Source: Symbiodinium natans (lineage: Eukaryota; Sar; Dinophyceae; Suessiales; Symbiodiniaceae). Taken from it: a stretch of DNA of 64,000 nucleotides. Below the pieces are notes generated by a model. That model had not been told where the DNA came from and did not search any database. It saw only the letters and a list, made by a program, of their open reading frames with translations. Location of the stretch: NCBI GenBank assembly GCA_905221605.1, contig CAJNDS010000348.1, positions 1-64,000 of the forward strand, in the 5' to 3' direction. Shown here in pieces: positions 33,162-45,800 of the stretch. How positions within the stretch are numbered: position 1 is the stretch's first letter; each line of letters begins with the position of its first letter. A program made the position numbers and the translations under genes.

Positions 33162-36100
33162 CTAAGAAAGTTGACATATGACAACAACAAACACGCGAGA
33201 TCCGGCACTACTTATGTCAAGGTAAAGACCAAAACTGCACGTGTCCTGCTCACTGATCTCTCCCGGCTCTTGCCAGCGAACTTCCTTCGATTCCTTTGGT
33301 TTCATGGCATCCTCAGCATTGCTCTCCTCCGCGCGAGCATACAAACACATGACAACATATGCAACACTCACAACACCCTTCCAGACACCCTGAAGTGAAG
33401 ACTAAGTGAGGACCCAATAAGTGAAGACCATTGAAGACCCTAAGCGAAGGCCCGGAAGTCGGCGCTGCGGCCTGGAGGTCGCTGTTGGCAATCGAAGCGT
33501 CCGGCTTTGACTTGTCGCCCATGCACTTGGGCAAGCGAAGGTAGCCTCGGAGCCGAAAAGCACGAAAAGGAGCCCATCCTGCAGATTAGCATGAAGTGCT
33601 GGCTAGGGAGCCAAAGTTGTACTCAGGTCCTGCCAGAGTCAGCAGGGGTTCAGTGCGGAAGGTTGTGCGGACAGTCCATTGTCAGGTCCTGCGAGCCACA
33701 GGACTGCCATGAAGAAGATCAAGGAGTAGAGGAAGGAGTACCTGAAGCCAAGACATGGACCCGGAGCAGTTCACGGAAAAGATAGATGTGTCGGCTTGTT
33801 GCGACTTCTTTGAATTGCGAGGGAAGGAGGGCAAGGGCGCATGATAGTGACGCAGATCAGCAAAGCCATCTTGATGAAGAAGTAGAAGAAGCACATGAAC
33901 ATCGTCGCGCCAGCCAGCATAGTGGTCAACGCACCTAGACTCGATAGGGGAGAGAGCACCGACACCAACAGGATCCTTTCAGGCCTGCGAAGATTGTCGA
34001 GCCCATGTTGCGGATGGCAAACTTGGCTCGCTCATCGCCTTCAAGGAGCTCTTTCCATCACACAGAACGTGACAGCAACAGTGCGGGTAGCTGCAAGATT
34101 CTTTGCAAAGCAAGCTGCGAGTCTCATGGCCAAAGTGCTTTGCTTCGCAGTACATGTGTGCCAGGTGTACGACGTAGTCCACGGAGTATCCGATGACAAT
34201 GACGCCGGCGATTGCTTCACCTGCAGGGCCATCAGCTTCCCAAAGGCCCGAGGCTAATGAAAATGTGAGTACTTACAGAGCAACAAGCCTCAACGTGCTT
34301 CATAATGCTTAGTCTGTGCTAGATTGTAGTTGGTTACGTGGTGTCATTACCGGGCTTAGTGAGCCAGTGAGGTGCCTACGCCCAAGTCCCAGTCCATGGC
34401 GCTCTTGCAGAAACCGAGCACGCAAAGAACCTGCAAGGGCATATAACATGCAACATGGTGCACAGCTTCCCAGCTTTCAGGGTTGCAGTGCCATAAAGCA
34501 ACTTGGACGAGGCGCAATGGAGGCAACGGTGAGCACGGCGTAGATGGCGACAACCTGCATTTGTGCACAATCAGCCCTGGGGCCGTGCCGAGTCGGAGCA
34601 TCGTGAACTAAGCCGAGCTCCATGTTCCGCGTCGAGCTGAGAAGTACCACAAATGAGACCGGCATGGCAATTGCCTTCGTTGGACAGATGTGGACAGAAG
34701 GGCCTGCAATTGCAGTGATGGTGCTGAGACCGTGGCGATGCCAGAGAAAAGCCCGTTGATGAGCTCCTCTCCCATGTCGTACCTGAACAGGATGTTCCAA
34801 TTTGCGTGGGAGTTGAGGCCAGCAGTCGGCGAAACCTCTGAAACTCCCCGTTGCCGTGGAACTTGATGCTCTGGAGGCTGGAAGGCAACAGCCCTGGAAT
34901 ATCCAACAAATGCAACATACGTAACAAATGAGGGAACAAATGCAAGAACAAATTCAAGAAGTGTCCAGAAGAGCACAAGCCAAGTCAGTCGGCGGTCCTC
35001 TTTGCTGACCCAGCCACTGACGAAGCATGTCCCGCACTTCTGTTCCTCGCCCGATGAGCATGCTGACAAGCCACGCCAGCTCCCTTCAAGACCCTCCTGC
35101 CTATGGAGAAAGGGAGCCGCTTCTTCATCACGCTTCGGAACTTGATGGCGACGTACTTCAGCTCACCATTGATGAAACCGATGTCCTGCACTGCTCGACA
35201 TAGCACCGAGAGCATCCAGGACTGGAAGCCAGATTTCCACTCACATCCAGCTACCAATGCAACAGGTTACGGTACACAAGTTACCAACAGTTACCACGAA
35301 GTCTTTTCACTCAAACATGTCGCTCGAACTCTTGAGCCCCAAGTGAAGGCTTAAGAAGTCTTTCAAGCGACTTCCTTCCAATGAGCATTTCACGACGACT
35401 CTTGGCTATCAGCGGCCACGCGACAAGACTCAATAACTTGTCAACTCGGTGGAAGACACTGCACGTACGAGCACACGTCTTTCAGCAGATCCTGCTTGTA
35501 GTTCACCTCTTTTCTCATAATGTCTCCGTAGTAGTCGCCTGCGAGAAGCATCGAGAAACCCTTCATGGCAGGGCTCAAGCTCTCTGCTTACGCCGGCTTT
35601 GAATCGAACAGGTTTGCAAGAACTGCTGCAAGCTGCCTTTATGGGTGGCTAACTCAAGTACTTACAGTGTCACTTCCCGCTGTGTTCATTCCACGGCACC
35701 GACGTTGGCTGCGTTGCGGAAGTTCTGGAGCTGAGTTGTGAAGTTCGCACCGGTAGGCAAAGGTCCGTTGAGCCAGGTCTGAAAGTCTTTCAGGAAGCAG
35801 GCGTCCGTCCTTGCGACCACAACTTGCTAACATGGCAACCCCTGGGCCCGGACCCGACTCCCGACATGACATCCTCTCCGAGGTTTGCATGAGGAAAGTC
35901 TTCTGGTCATAGCCCGCGTTGTCGCACCCCTGGCAGAGCTGCCATGTTGGGACTTGCATATCTGCTGTATCTGCTGCTCTGGTTCTCTTCGGCTTCTAAT
36001 CTCTCACGGCCTGCAGGTCACAGGTGATGTTGTGCACTTTGTCGCAGATGCTGAGCAGCGCTGATTGGGCCTGAACCACAAGCCAATGAACTCGAGTTCT

Positions 36101-39100
36101 CAAAAGAGCTCTCAGCACATGCTTTGAATTTGCAGTGCTGTCATGCCAAATAACGTTCTTGCATCGAACTGGGACCTGAGGCAACTTTTACCGTTCTGGT
36201 GCGTACTTTTCTGCACAACTCTTAGAGTTTGGGAGATGCGGAGATCCTCCGGAAATCACGAAATACGTTGGACACCGATGTTTTGCTCATTCCGGAAATT
36301 GCCACCAAACGCAAGGCAAACATGCCCAACTTCCCATCCAGGTCCTCAGGAGTGCTCAAGTCGAACCCACTGTCGTAGATGGCAGTGCCAGTGAAGGCTC
36401 CTCGAAGGGCATGAGGGGGAAGTCAAGGACGGGAAAGTAAGGGCATAAGATGAAAATGGGGGTTTACGAAAGTAAGGGACCCCGAACATCGACCCCCAAA
36501 TGGTCCCCTTATACTAAGGACTCCAGTACGGTATCCCTAATTTCGGAAACCCCCTTAATGATGAAATATAGGCCCATCTCCTGGATCATAGACCTGGATG
36601 CCGGTCTTGTCCAGGCCTGCAATGCCCAGGAAGATTGTAATGACCTCGGGCGAGAATGCTCATACCGATGCATCCACGATTCCCCCAACTTGCGGCACAA
36701 AATTGCTTGGAGATCTTTTTCAGGCTTGTTGAGGCGAAAAACAGCGTAGTTGTCTGAGGATGGGGTGTAGAAGTTGTCTGCCATGAAGTCCTGGATGCTC
36801 AGGAGCATGTGGTTTCCTGCGCAGCAAGCTGGGTGTAAAGGTGTTTACAGATCCCGAGCCAAGGCGCCAGGATTAACTTGCACCGCTTTACGTCAATACC
36901 CATGGCTCCTGGAAACCAGACCTCTTCGGTTCGTGGAGGAGTCAACTGTAGGGCGAAGGCGATGCCTTCATGAAGGGATTTGGTGGTGAAGGACGTGTAG
37001 GAAGCCAAGCTGATGAGCAACTGTAAATGTCATGCGAGCTTGACAGGCAAGCTATGCAGCTGTGGCCTTGAATAGCCACGCCGAGGAGGAGTACACCCAG
37101 CAGCAAAGCGTAGACGCGAACTCCGCCCACTTGCTTCGACATAACCTTCGTGGCATCTGTGTGTTTAAGGAACTTCTGTGCCTTCTTGCAAGCAAGCCGC
37201 AGGAATGTAGAGCTTTTCAAAGAAGTTCTCCACGACGCCCGCGGACTCCTCCTGCCCGATGGGAGACAGAAGCAAACAGAACTGGCCCCTGTTTGCTCAT
37301 CCATGCTCCTCATCCTTCTTGTCGAACTTCTCTTTGCTGGCTCCCTCTGGGACGATGGCAGTCGGACGCTCCGAAAGCCCAGGGCAGCAGCAGCGCTTCG
37401 ATTGCAGGCGTCGATGCCAGAGGATGACGACGGATGGGAAGTAGATCAGCGTTAGCACCTAGCACATCTAGCACAAGCTCACTTTCAAGCACGCTCGATG
37501 TCGAGCCTTTAAAGCATCTGAAGAAGGCTGAGAATCAAGCGTACAAGGTGACGATGCACGTGGCTGCCTTGGTGCAAGATCGGTGAACATGCAACAGTTG
37601 TCCTTGCGCTTAAATATCCCCTACTTGCTCTCGGAGCTTGACCCAGTAGTGTCTGCTGGTTTATGTCGCCGAGTCAGGCGGCGCCTACTCACCTCGCACA
37701 TCCCGAAGTCCAACTTCTGTGAAGGTGCGTACCAACCACAGGTCCGCATCGGCATGGCTTTGGACACCTGGAAGAATGGCCATGGGTCACATGCGACACC
37801 TCTCCCTTAGAACAGCACACAAGTGACTGTATTCCGTATTCCTGTTAGAACCAGCCCCTGAGGCTGATTGAGGCCGAACATGCTTTTTACTCACAGGTGC
37901 CAAGGTGCAGAGCAGGAGGCAAAAGCCAAGGCTGTGGTAAAGGAAGTGTTGAAGATGGCAGTGCCAGCGCGCTGGAAAGTCAAGGACAGCACCCGAATCT
38001 CCTGAACAGCCACATTCTTTTGCATAGTCAAAGGAATACCATCCAAGATTATTTATATACTTACACGCAGGATTCTAACAAAACTCTGTAAAAAGATATA
38101 ACCCATAATTCTTATACATGTGGTGTTCCGCGCTTCGCTGTTGGCGCCTGCTCCTCCGTCAGCCGTCCGGGCTTAGCGAAGGGGAACTCGGCCTGAAAGT
38201 GGTACAGCGTTTGGCTGTCAAAGCCCAATGTCATCCAATGTCTCTCCACGCTTTGCAGCGATGCTTTATGATGGTTCCCCGTTGCCCCCTGCCTTCTTGA
38301 CATGGCAGAAGGTGTCCTTGAAGACGTACACATCATCCGCCCCGATGCCCAAGACCAAATACACCACGAGGATATGCAGGAACTCGAAATACTCAATGCG
38401 GAAGACACCTCGCGCGCTGCCGACCATGCAAGCTGCATGGCACTATGACTGCCAAAGTGATTCGCTCCTAACTCTTCGGCACTTTAATGCCAAGGGTCCT
38501 TGGTAGATGAGCGAAGCAATTGGCAGGGTCAGAATCTGGGTGGTTCAACTGCACTTTGCTTCACAACTTCCAAAGATGCTGCAGTGATGTTGCCGCGCTG
38601 TGTTGCACTAGGCTCAGGTGGAGGCCATCATGAGTAGCGCTGCAGATGCCATGAAGCTGGATCTCATGTGGACCCACCTTCCACATTACGAGCATTCACA
38701 GTGCCCCCTCTCTCCCGCAGACCGGGTTGTCCAGTTAAGTACGTCTGAGCTTCCAGCGACACGCCGAAGACAAGGACCACTGAAATGAAGGAAAGTCCAA
38801 AGTCTGGAAGGGCCATTTTCTGAATCTCGTTGATCCCGGTGTAAGTCACACGAACTCGAATGTCACCTTTTTTTCGGGAGCTACAGAATGGAAAACGATA
38901 ACAGATGTGCTGCTGTGACACTGTGTCTCTGCGCCCTTCAACACCCGAAACCTCCCGCCTGATTGGACGAAGCGGTCTTCATCCCCCTGGAAAGCGGAGC
39001 GAAGGAAGCCGTAAGCCAGGCCCAGCTTCTCGAAGGCTGGGTTCATCACCTTCTCGTCCTGCTTCGGAACCACCTCCAAGGAACTTCAGGAAAAACAGGA

Positions 39101-40023
39101 TCGGATACTGATCGGATACGAGTATATATTCGAGCATCCTTGTGACCCTTGGGTGACCTGGAACTCGGCGAATGTTCGCGAGTAGGCCGTCTGCTTGGTC
39201 TGCGGGAAGTTTGGGTCTACAAACCTTGCAGCCAAGCCGAATCAAGCCGAATCAAGCCGACCAACTGAGGATGTCAAAGGAGCTAGTGAGAAAATACGGA
39301 AGAAGGACATCACAAACACACCAACAGTTGCAGCCAAGGGTCCGTGCATACAGCGATTGCGGGCCCTGACAAATAGAATCAGAGCGCGTTTTTGAACGAG
39401 CAGCAGGGAGCAGAGAATCCCGGAATCCCTCGAGTCCTTGTCGGTGAGGTCCGTGTGCATGACGTCGACGACGCTGTCGACTTGGGTCTGGGTGAGCATC
39501 TGGCAGCTCCAATCGTAGCCAGTGATGCTGCGTGCTGCTGGCACAGATTGCAGCATCGGATCCGCCGCCGTGCCGTAGAAGAGGCCCAGCACCGAATCCG
39601 CGGTTGCTACAGCCTCTCCGAAGGAGTAGACAGGAGAAAACGGGGGGTGGGGGGGGCCTTTCTAATCTTCCACTTTTAAAAATTTGCTTATGTTCGACGT
39701 GCACGGGCTCCTTCACCAGCGAGTTGTTGGCCATCATGGTCTTCTCTACCTCGCAGATGGTAACCAGCCTTTCTGGGGTGAAGAGGGTGCCAGTCCCCTC
39801 CACATCTGTCTTGTAGAAGAAGAACAGCCTGCGAAACATATGAAAACGCAAGAGCTGCCATAACAGAATCAACTTTATTGGCAATCCAACCATACAACAA
39901 GATGCGCTGCAGCAGCTCAGGGCGCCTTTCTTGCTCGTAATCCTTTTCATCGTCGCCACTAGCGGCAGATTGAAACTCCTTGTTCTGGGACGATTGAACG
40001 ACAAAGCTGAACAGAGTATTCAT
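33162..40023 (-). CDS. Patched/RND-type (SSD-like) multi-pass membrane protein
   Basis: More than fifteen exons rebuild a Patched-family protein. It starts at ATG 40023 (MNTLFSFVVQSSQNKEF) and most likely ends at 33162. The first luminal loop includes GTLFTPERLVTICEVEKTMM (39.8 kb), SITGYDWSCQMLTQTQV (39.5 kb) and RFVDPNFPQTKQTAYSRTF (39.2 kb). The sterol-sensing-like membrane block has MALPDFGLSFISVVLVF (38.8 kb), LTLPIASLIYQ (38.5 kb), IEYFEFLHILVVYLVLGIGA followed by DDVYVFKD (38.4 kb), and VLTLIYFPSVVILWH (37.45 kb). The second loop includes GNHMLLSIQDFMADNFYTP (36.8 kb) and GTAIYDSGFDLSTPEDLDG (36.35 kb). The second membrane block has GVIVIGYSVDYVVHLAHMYC (34.2 kb), ALTTMLAGATMFMCFFYFF (33.9 kb) and YSFLYSLIFFMAVLWLAGPD (33.7 kb), followed by a charged tail. 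GADD in the first block and GYSVDY in the second are family hallmarks. Relatives move lipids or sterols, or process lipid-modified ligands; the substrate here is unknown. Confidence 0.85.
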
Positions 40024-40294
40024 TCATCCCATATGGTACATACGTACATGATAGACCATAACGGACAGTCTGAGCTTTCCACCTCCATGACGCTCTCGCG
40101 CGCTGCTCGAAAAGCGCGATAATGCTGCGTCATCTCTCCATCCAAAATCATCCAGGTATCTTCCTGCACCAGGCAACCCAAAGAGTCCACTGGACTCACA
40201 TGATGTGGCTGCTGAGTCGGCTCTGCTCCAGCAGAAGCGACTATGCGAAATCAGTATTTGCCATAAGCATGGCGCTGTCTGGTGCCTAGACTAC

Positions 40295-41644
40295 CTACTC
40301 TTTGCACAGCCGCGCGCTTGTTTTCTTCGGGGTGGCAAGCTGCCCACAGGCCGCCGAGCCGGCTGCTCCGCGGGTGCGTCGGAGGTGGATCCCCAGTAGT
40401 GGCAGCTCTTCGTTCACCACTTCACGGAATCGGAGCATTGTTCGATAATCCGATGTGCAAAATTCTTCCTGTCCAGGATTCGGATTGTAAGGAATAAGGT
40501 TCAATGCAATGCCAACATCAGGATGCGCATACATTGGGCGCAGGAAATCTGCCAGCTCCCGCGCGTGTTCTTCGTCGTCATTAACCCCAGCAATCATGAC
40601 AACAGCCACCAGCAAGCGACGATCGGGTGTCACCCCACCTCCTGCTTTCAGCAACTCCATGAACGCATTTCTTAAATCACGGATTGTGTGCTTTGCAGTG
40701 GGGACCAGCTTAGCACGCAAAGCGTCGTTGGCTGCATGGAGTGACCACACCACGCCACAACGCATGCCAGCCATCTGCATGACCTGTGCAGGCGTCGGGG
40801 CGACAGTGGAGACCTGCAACCGCTTGCGCCCAATGGCCATTCGAAATGAATCGCTCAATGCAGCGACTGCGGTGCGGACACTTTGGATGTTTGCCAAAGG
40901 ATCGCCCATGCCCATAAACACAACCTTCCGAACCTCCGGAAGGTTGAGCTCTCGTGCAATGCGACGGCCTTGGACCACCTGGGCCAAAATCTCTTCGGAG
41001 GAGAGATTTCGGAGTAGCCCCATGTCGCCTGTGCGGCAAAAGCGGCAACCCTGGGCGCAACCAACTTGTGAGCTGATGCATACTGTCGTGGCAGTCTTCA
41101 CTGGGCTGGACTTCAGAGGTATCAGGACTGACTCCACGGCCAGGCCATCGTGAAGCCGCAGCAGGTACTTCAACGTCTTCTGCGCTCCTTGCGCTTCTGC
41201 CTCGCTCTCCATCACTGTAAGAGAGTCCACAGCATCCTCCCGCAGTAGCGACTCCATGTCGGAGTCAAGGGCACGCAAGGCTGCCAGTTGCTTCTGGGGC
41301 AAGCTTACAGAAAATGGCGAGATGCCACGGCGCAGCGCAGACCAAACATCTTTCGACACGTTCTCGCCCATCACGACGCTCAGATCTTCCAGACCCATAC
41401 TTGCAAGTCCTTTGCAGCAAGTCCTGCGTCGCCCGCGTCTTCGATAACTTCCGAGCCGGAGTGTGACCCGGACTGCCCATGCAGCACAGCATGGCACTGA
41501 CGCCCAAGACCGCCATCGCCTGCGGACTGGAAAGTACCAACCGCGCCCATCAAGTGGAAATTGGTGTGGCGATGCTACGGGCTGCCCAGTAATGGGGGTT
41601 CGATGGGGTCGCAGGCATGGCTGCACCCGAATCTGCCCATCCAT
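40295..41644 (-). CDS. RlmN-type radical-SAM rRNA/tRNA adenine C2-methyltransferase
   Basis: One uninterrupted 449-residue frame from ATG 41644. RlmN enzymes methylate C2 of an adenosine in large-subunit rRNA, and of some tRNAs, by a radical-SAM mechanism using a methyl-cysteine intermediate. Seen here: the cluster motif CAQGCRFC (Cys196, 200, 203), the preceding conserved Cys189 in TVCISSQVGC, and Cys433 in SAACGQL, the C-terminal catalytic Cys. SAM-binding MGMGDPLAN lies at 244-252; the usual form is MGMGEPL, so Glu is replaced by Asp. LNLIPYNPNP lies at 381-390. The first 80 residues are Arg-rich, lack acidic residues in long runs and precede the enzyme fold, so they are probably an organelle-targeting extension. 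A later start at Met83 would give a length close to bacterial RlmN. A plastid or mitochondrial site is inferred. It is intronless, unlike its neighbours. Confidence 0.92.
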   Translation of the reverse strand: MDGQIRVQPCLRPHRTPITGQPVASPHQFPLDGRGWYFPVRRRWRSWASVPCCAAWAVRVTLRLGSYRRRGRRRTCCKGLASMGLEDLSVVMGENVSKDVWSALRRGISPFSVSLPQKQLAALRALDSDMESLLREDAVDSLTVMESEAEAQGAQKTLKYLLRLHDGLAVESVLIPLKSSPVKTATTVCISSQVGCAQGCRFCRTGDMGLLRNLSSEEILAQVVQGRRIARELNLPEVRKVVFMGMGDPLANIQSVRTAVAALSDSFRMAIGRKRLQVSTVAPTPAQVMQMAGMRCGVVWSLHAANDALRAKLVPTAKHTIRDLRNAFMELLKAGGGVTPDRRLLVAVVMIAGVNDDEEHARELADFLRPMYAHPDVGIALNLIPYNPNPGQEEFCTSDYRTMLRFREVVNEELPLLGIHLRRTRGAAGSAACGQLATPKKTSARLCKE

Positions 41645-42892
41645 CCCTCTCTAACAAGTCGCCATCACATCCAAAGCTCCTAGTCTTAAATTCTTGAAAT
41701 TCTCGAGACTGAGACATGTTCTCCCCGCGACGCTCAAGCTTGACACAACTACTGTAGCAACCAGCATCAGTCCGCATCAACACATGTGGAATCCGTGACC
41801 TAATTGCCTAGTAAGGCAGAGAAGCGGCCCAGAATCGTGCAACGGAGCCTTCTGACTCTTCACCCTCTGGGCTGTGCTTCGCACATGCACTGCAAGCTTG
41901 ATGCATGGGAACGAAGCGAGGAAAACCCCCGATGTCAATATGGCATGAGGCGAATGCATGAGAAGCCAGGTTCATTCAATACTTGACTCGCAGTCAAATT
42001 CTTGGCTCACAGGACAGCGCCGCACCCTCGTCATCAAATTCATATATCCCAGGGCTGCTGATAGACCCGAGAGTGCAAACTTGGTTACAAGGCACATCTC
42101 GAAATTACGGCCGCACAACATGAACAAACTGTTGCCGCTTGACTGATGCAGACAACGGGCCATGAGGAACACGCATCCTGCGAGGCAAGCGCATGGTTGC
42201 CGCACATACCAGGTCGCCACTTTGGTGGTCGCCCTGCACAACGAAACCCATCAGAGACCACCAGATGACTCACACATGACATCAGCACGCACCACCTTAT
42301 CCCAGGCCTGTCGATCGAAGACATCTCGATGGGCGCAAGTGCGGATGTTGTGAATGCGAGGGTAGCAAGCTCCCTCGATCGAACTACACGATATGCCGCG
42401 ATTGTGCCTGTCTTGGCTTTGAGGACTCGTTGCTACTAGATTCCAAGCTGTCTCAACCTTGCGCTTCCGTTTCTTGCCTTCTTCTTTTGCATACGGCCTA
42501 CGGGTCGCTCTCTCAGAGCAAGAAAAAAATGCCTTCCAGGTCATCCTATCGAGAGCAGTAAAGGTAGCTCACAACCAGAGCCTAAAGAGTGAGGCACTAG
42601 AGCGTATCAGGGCAACTCAATGAAGACCGCAAGGCTGCCAAGCACGGGACTTGTGGCACTGGAGCGGCCTTGAGAGAGGCTCAGCGGCTCGACAGCTCGA
42701 CAAGCTGTTGAGGTGCTACTCTGCTGCGCTACAGACTGCACAACGTTACAATAGCAAACCCCTCAGTCGCACTTCAGCCCCAATTTTTGGTACTACTATG
42801 TACTACTCCAATCTACTGCGCCGCACTTCGCCATGGCCTGGCCTTTTGCGGCACCCCCAGCATAGGCGCTGGGTCGCTCCTTCTCATGAGAT
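41645..42892. other. Spacer between PP2C and RlmN genes, no gene seen
   Basis: Both flanking genes are on the minus strand, so this should hold the PP2C 3' untranslated part and the RlmN 5' region. No exon, RNA gene or clear spliced-leader relic was recognised. Confidence 0.4.
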
Positions 42893-45800
42893 TCATTCGT
42901 TTGCATGTATTCGAGATCTCAAGATGTAAACCAACGAGCACCCGATGCGGTCTATGTCTGAGCCACCCGCTGCTGGTGGTGCCAAAGGCAGATCGCCAAA
43001 CCAAATGACCAAAACAGTCTTGTCCTCAAAGTCGCACGATGTCACACAAGGCGAACAATAGGCTTCGATGCTCTGACGTGAGAGGTGTTTTCAAGCATGC
43101 AGAGGATGCCGGAAAACTCCTCCTCTGCCTTGCAAACATAGCGAGCCTCGCCACCTTCGGAGCTGAGGCTGCAGCGTCGTGGCCATCCCTCTGATGCGCG
43201 ATTTCGAGGAGCTGCCGTGCCGCATTGTTTGCTGGCTCCTGGTCCAAGGTCGATCGATGATGATTAAACTTCGCTAGAGTCGCTCGAGCTTTTTCTTCCT
43301 ATTTTGCAGACTTTGCACAGCAGCATACGTTAGAGAGGGCTGTTTCAAAGGCTTCGGTGAGGCTCTACCTTTGAGGGCCTCTGGGGCGTGGAGAGAGATT
43401 ACTGGAGAGCCCCTGGCTTTGCGAGGGCGGGGGTAGTATATGGGATAGTAAACGATACAAGTACAATACTTACATGACTTACATGTATCTTGTTCCAGAG
43501 AGCCCTCTACAGTATGAGACTGATCGGAACGCGGCACTGCGGGATTCGCAGGGCTCTCTTTCCGAGCCTACAGCGTCGGGAGGGGCTCTGATCTCTGATG
43601 ACTACTGGCACCGGCATCTCCGGCGACAAGAAAACCCAGAGTTTTGGGGTGCGAGCCCTCAGAGAAAATCTTCACGCCAAACGGAAGAAGACTTTCCGAA
43701 ACTCTCCGAAACCCCTGGTAAGCAACGAGAAATATAAAGGAAACCAATTCCGGGTTCGGCCCTCGCTTGGCAAATCTTGAGTGGGGTCCTCTCCGCCTTC
43801 GCGCAGTGCACCGGCCACGATCCTCACAGCCTGTTCGCAAGCGCGTGGCAGCTGGGCTGGCAAAGCTGCGTTAAGCTGCGATTATCTCACAGTTGCTGTA
43901 ATTTCAAAGCTGCTTTAATTAAGCTGCTCTTGCGCTCTTCTTCTTGATGGAGCGTGCCTCGCCGTCCGAAACCGGACCCCAAACCCCATCGCTGGCGATG
44001 ACGACGAAGCAGTCCTGACATCACACACAAAACAAATTCGACGCCGTTCGATGGGTGCTCAGGAATCTCGATGGTCCTCTCGCAGGTCTATGGCTGACAG
44101 AAAGACATCGGGCCTTCGAAGCAACACACAGCAATCAACACAAGCGGAACTTTCCAGGACATCTTGCTCGCTTCAGGCCGTGGCACCGCGCTCACCACCT
44201 CAATTGCAGGCTTTCCGTCATGCCATCTGTGGTCCGCTGGCTGGCTGTATGTCTGAATTTCACTAGACTTAGACCTCATAAGTTCGGCATCTAAACTCGA
44301 AACCCTTATAACTTATAACCAAATCAACCCAGGCCAAGACACGTTGGTGCCCATCTTGTATTCGATGTCGCCAAACCCACGAGACACCGACAGACCAGCG
44401 AGGCCGGTCCCCTAGGCAGAGTGAAGGAAGCTAAGGAGTGACCTATAGGTGCCAGGTGCCTACAGGCTGTGCATGGCTGCGTGTTTGGGCTGAACTCTGA
44501 TTCTAAAGGAGGTCCTCAGAACGAACTCAAGAAAGACAGTGGAAAAAACTCCCAAGTCTGCCTTCTTGCTGGGTAGCACAATTCTCCAGATGCCGCTGGC
44601 TTGCACCACCGCCTTTACCAGCAACATTGCAAAACTGAAAGCACTCCAGCTGCAACTGCAAACGTGCCTCCGCATCACGCAATTTTGCCAAAAAGGAGTT
44701 CGAGAACGTACTTCATGAGTGAGTATAGGACTAGGAGCTCATTCCATTGGCACAGCTCAGCGCGAGCTGGGAACCTGACCGCACCTTCGGTTTCAATCCG
44801 CTTGCGCTCGCCAGGTACGTCAGGCCTTAAAGGAGCGCTGGAGTGAAGTGCTCAGATGCTTGATGCCGATATATGCCGATCCAATTTTAAGGTCCAAGCG
44901 TGTGATCTTCAGAAAGCCGAACGGCGCTACAGTCCTGCGTTGGCGTCTCTCTGCACGTATTTTAATAAAGCCCTGCAGAATCCGTGGATGCACCATGAGC
45001 CCCAGGGTGGCGCCTTCCGACCCAACACGGCGCGGCTGTCCCCCGCATTGGCGACTGCCAGTCGCAGGCGGCCATCCTGAAAAGGAAGCATCGTCAGTGC
45101 GCTTTACTACTTGAAACTTGCTGTGGCTGATGCTTGCCCTACCTCATCTGGGCCATAGAAGGTGCATGTGCAGGCCGTACTTCCTTCATGCGGCGGTGCC
45201 CAGCTCCAGGATTCACATCGACGTACTACATGTCAGAAAGGAGTCCTGCATTGGTCCAGGCAGCTGCAGGCCCCGCATCCAGCCTCAACCAAAAGGCTGG
45301 GCCCGCGAGCCAAAGTGGCCAATTTCACCCCACAATCAACTCGCAGGCCTGTTTGCATACTGAAAAAAATTGTGCTCCGTCGTGCGAAACGCGGCTTGCA
45401 GGGCAGATCGCATGGCCAAGTCGCTGTTCACCTTCAAAACTGTTGCCAATTTTGGGTGTGTCCTGCCCCCCCCCCCCCCCCCCCTTCTTAGCAAACATCG
45501 CCGCAGGCCTCCCGTTTGTTCTGGTGTCGGATGCATTCGAAGACCTGCAACTTTGCAACAATCGCTTGGGCTCTCGATGGGAACACTCCGCGATAAAGTC
45601 TAAAACACTCACTCATGCTACCGTCTTGAATCTTGCCACAGTTTTTGTGCTTGTAAAGGCTTACGTTGGATGATCTCAAGGCCTTCCAGTTTCGTCTGCG
45701 ATGACTTTTTGCAGGTAATTTGGTTGGAGTGCATGCTCAGCACCACACGACGCGATCCAAATTCGTTGCTACGAAGTCACTGCAGGACGCACCTGCCCAT

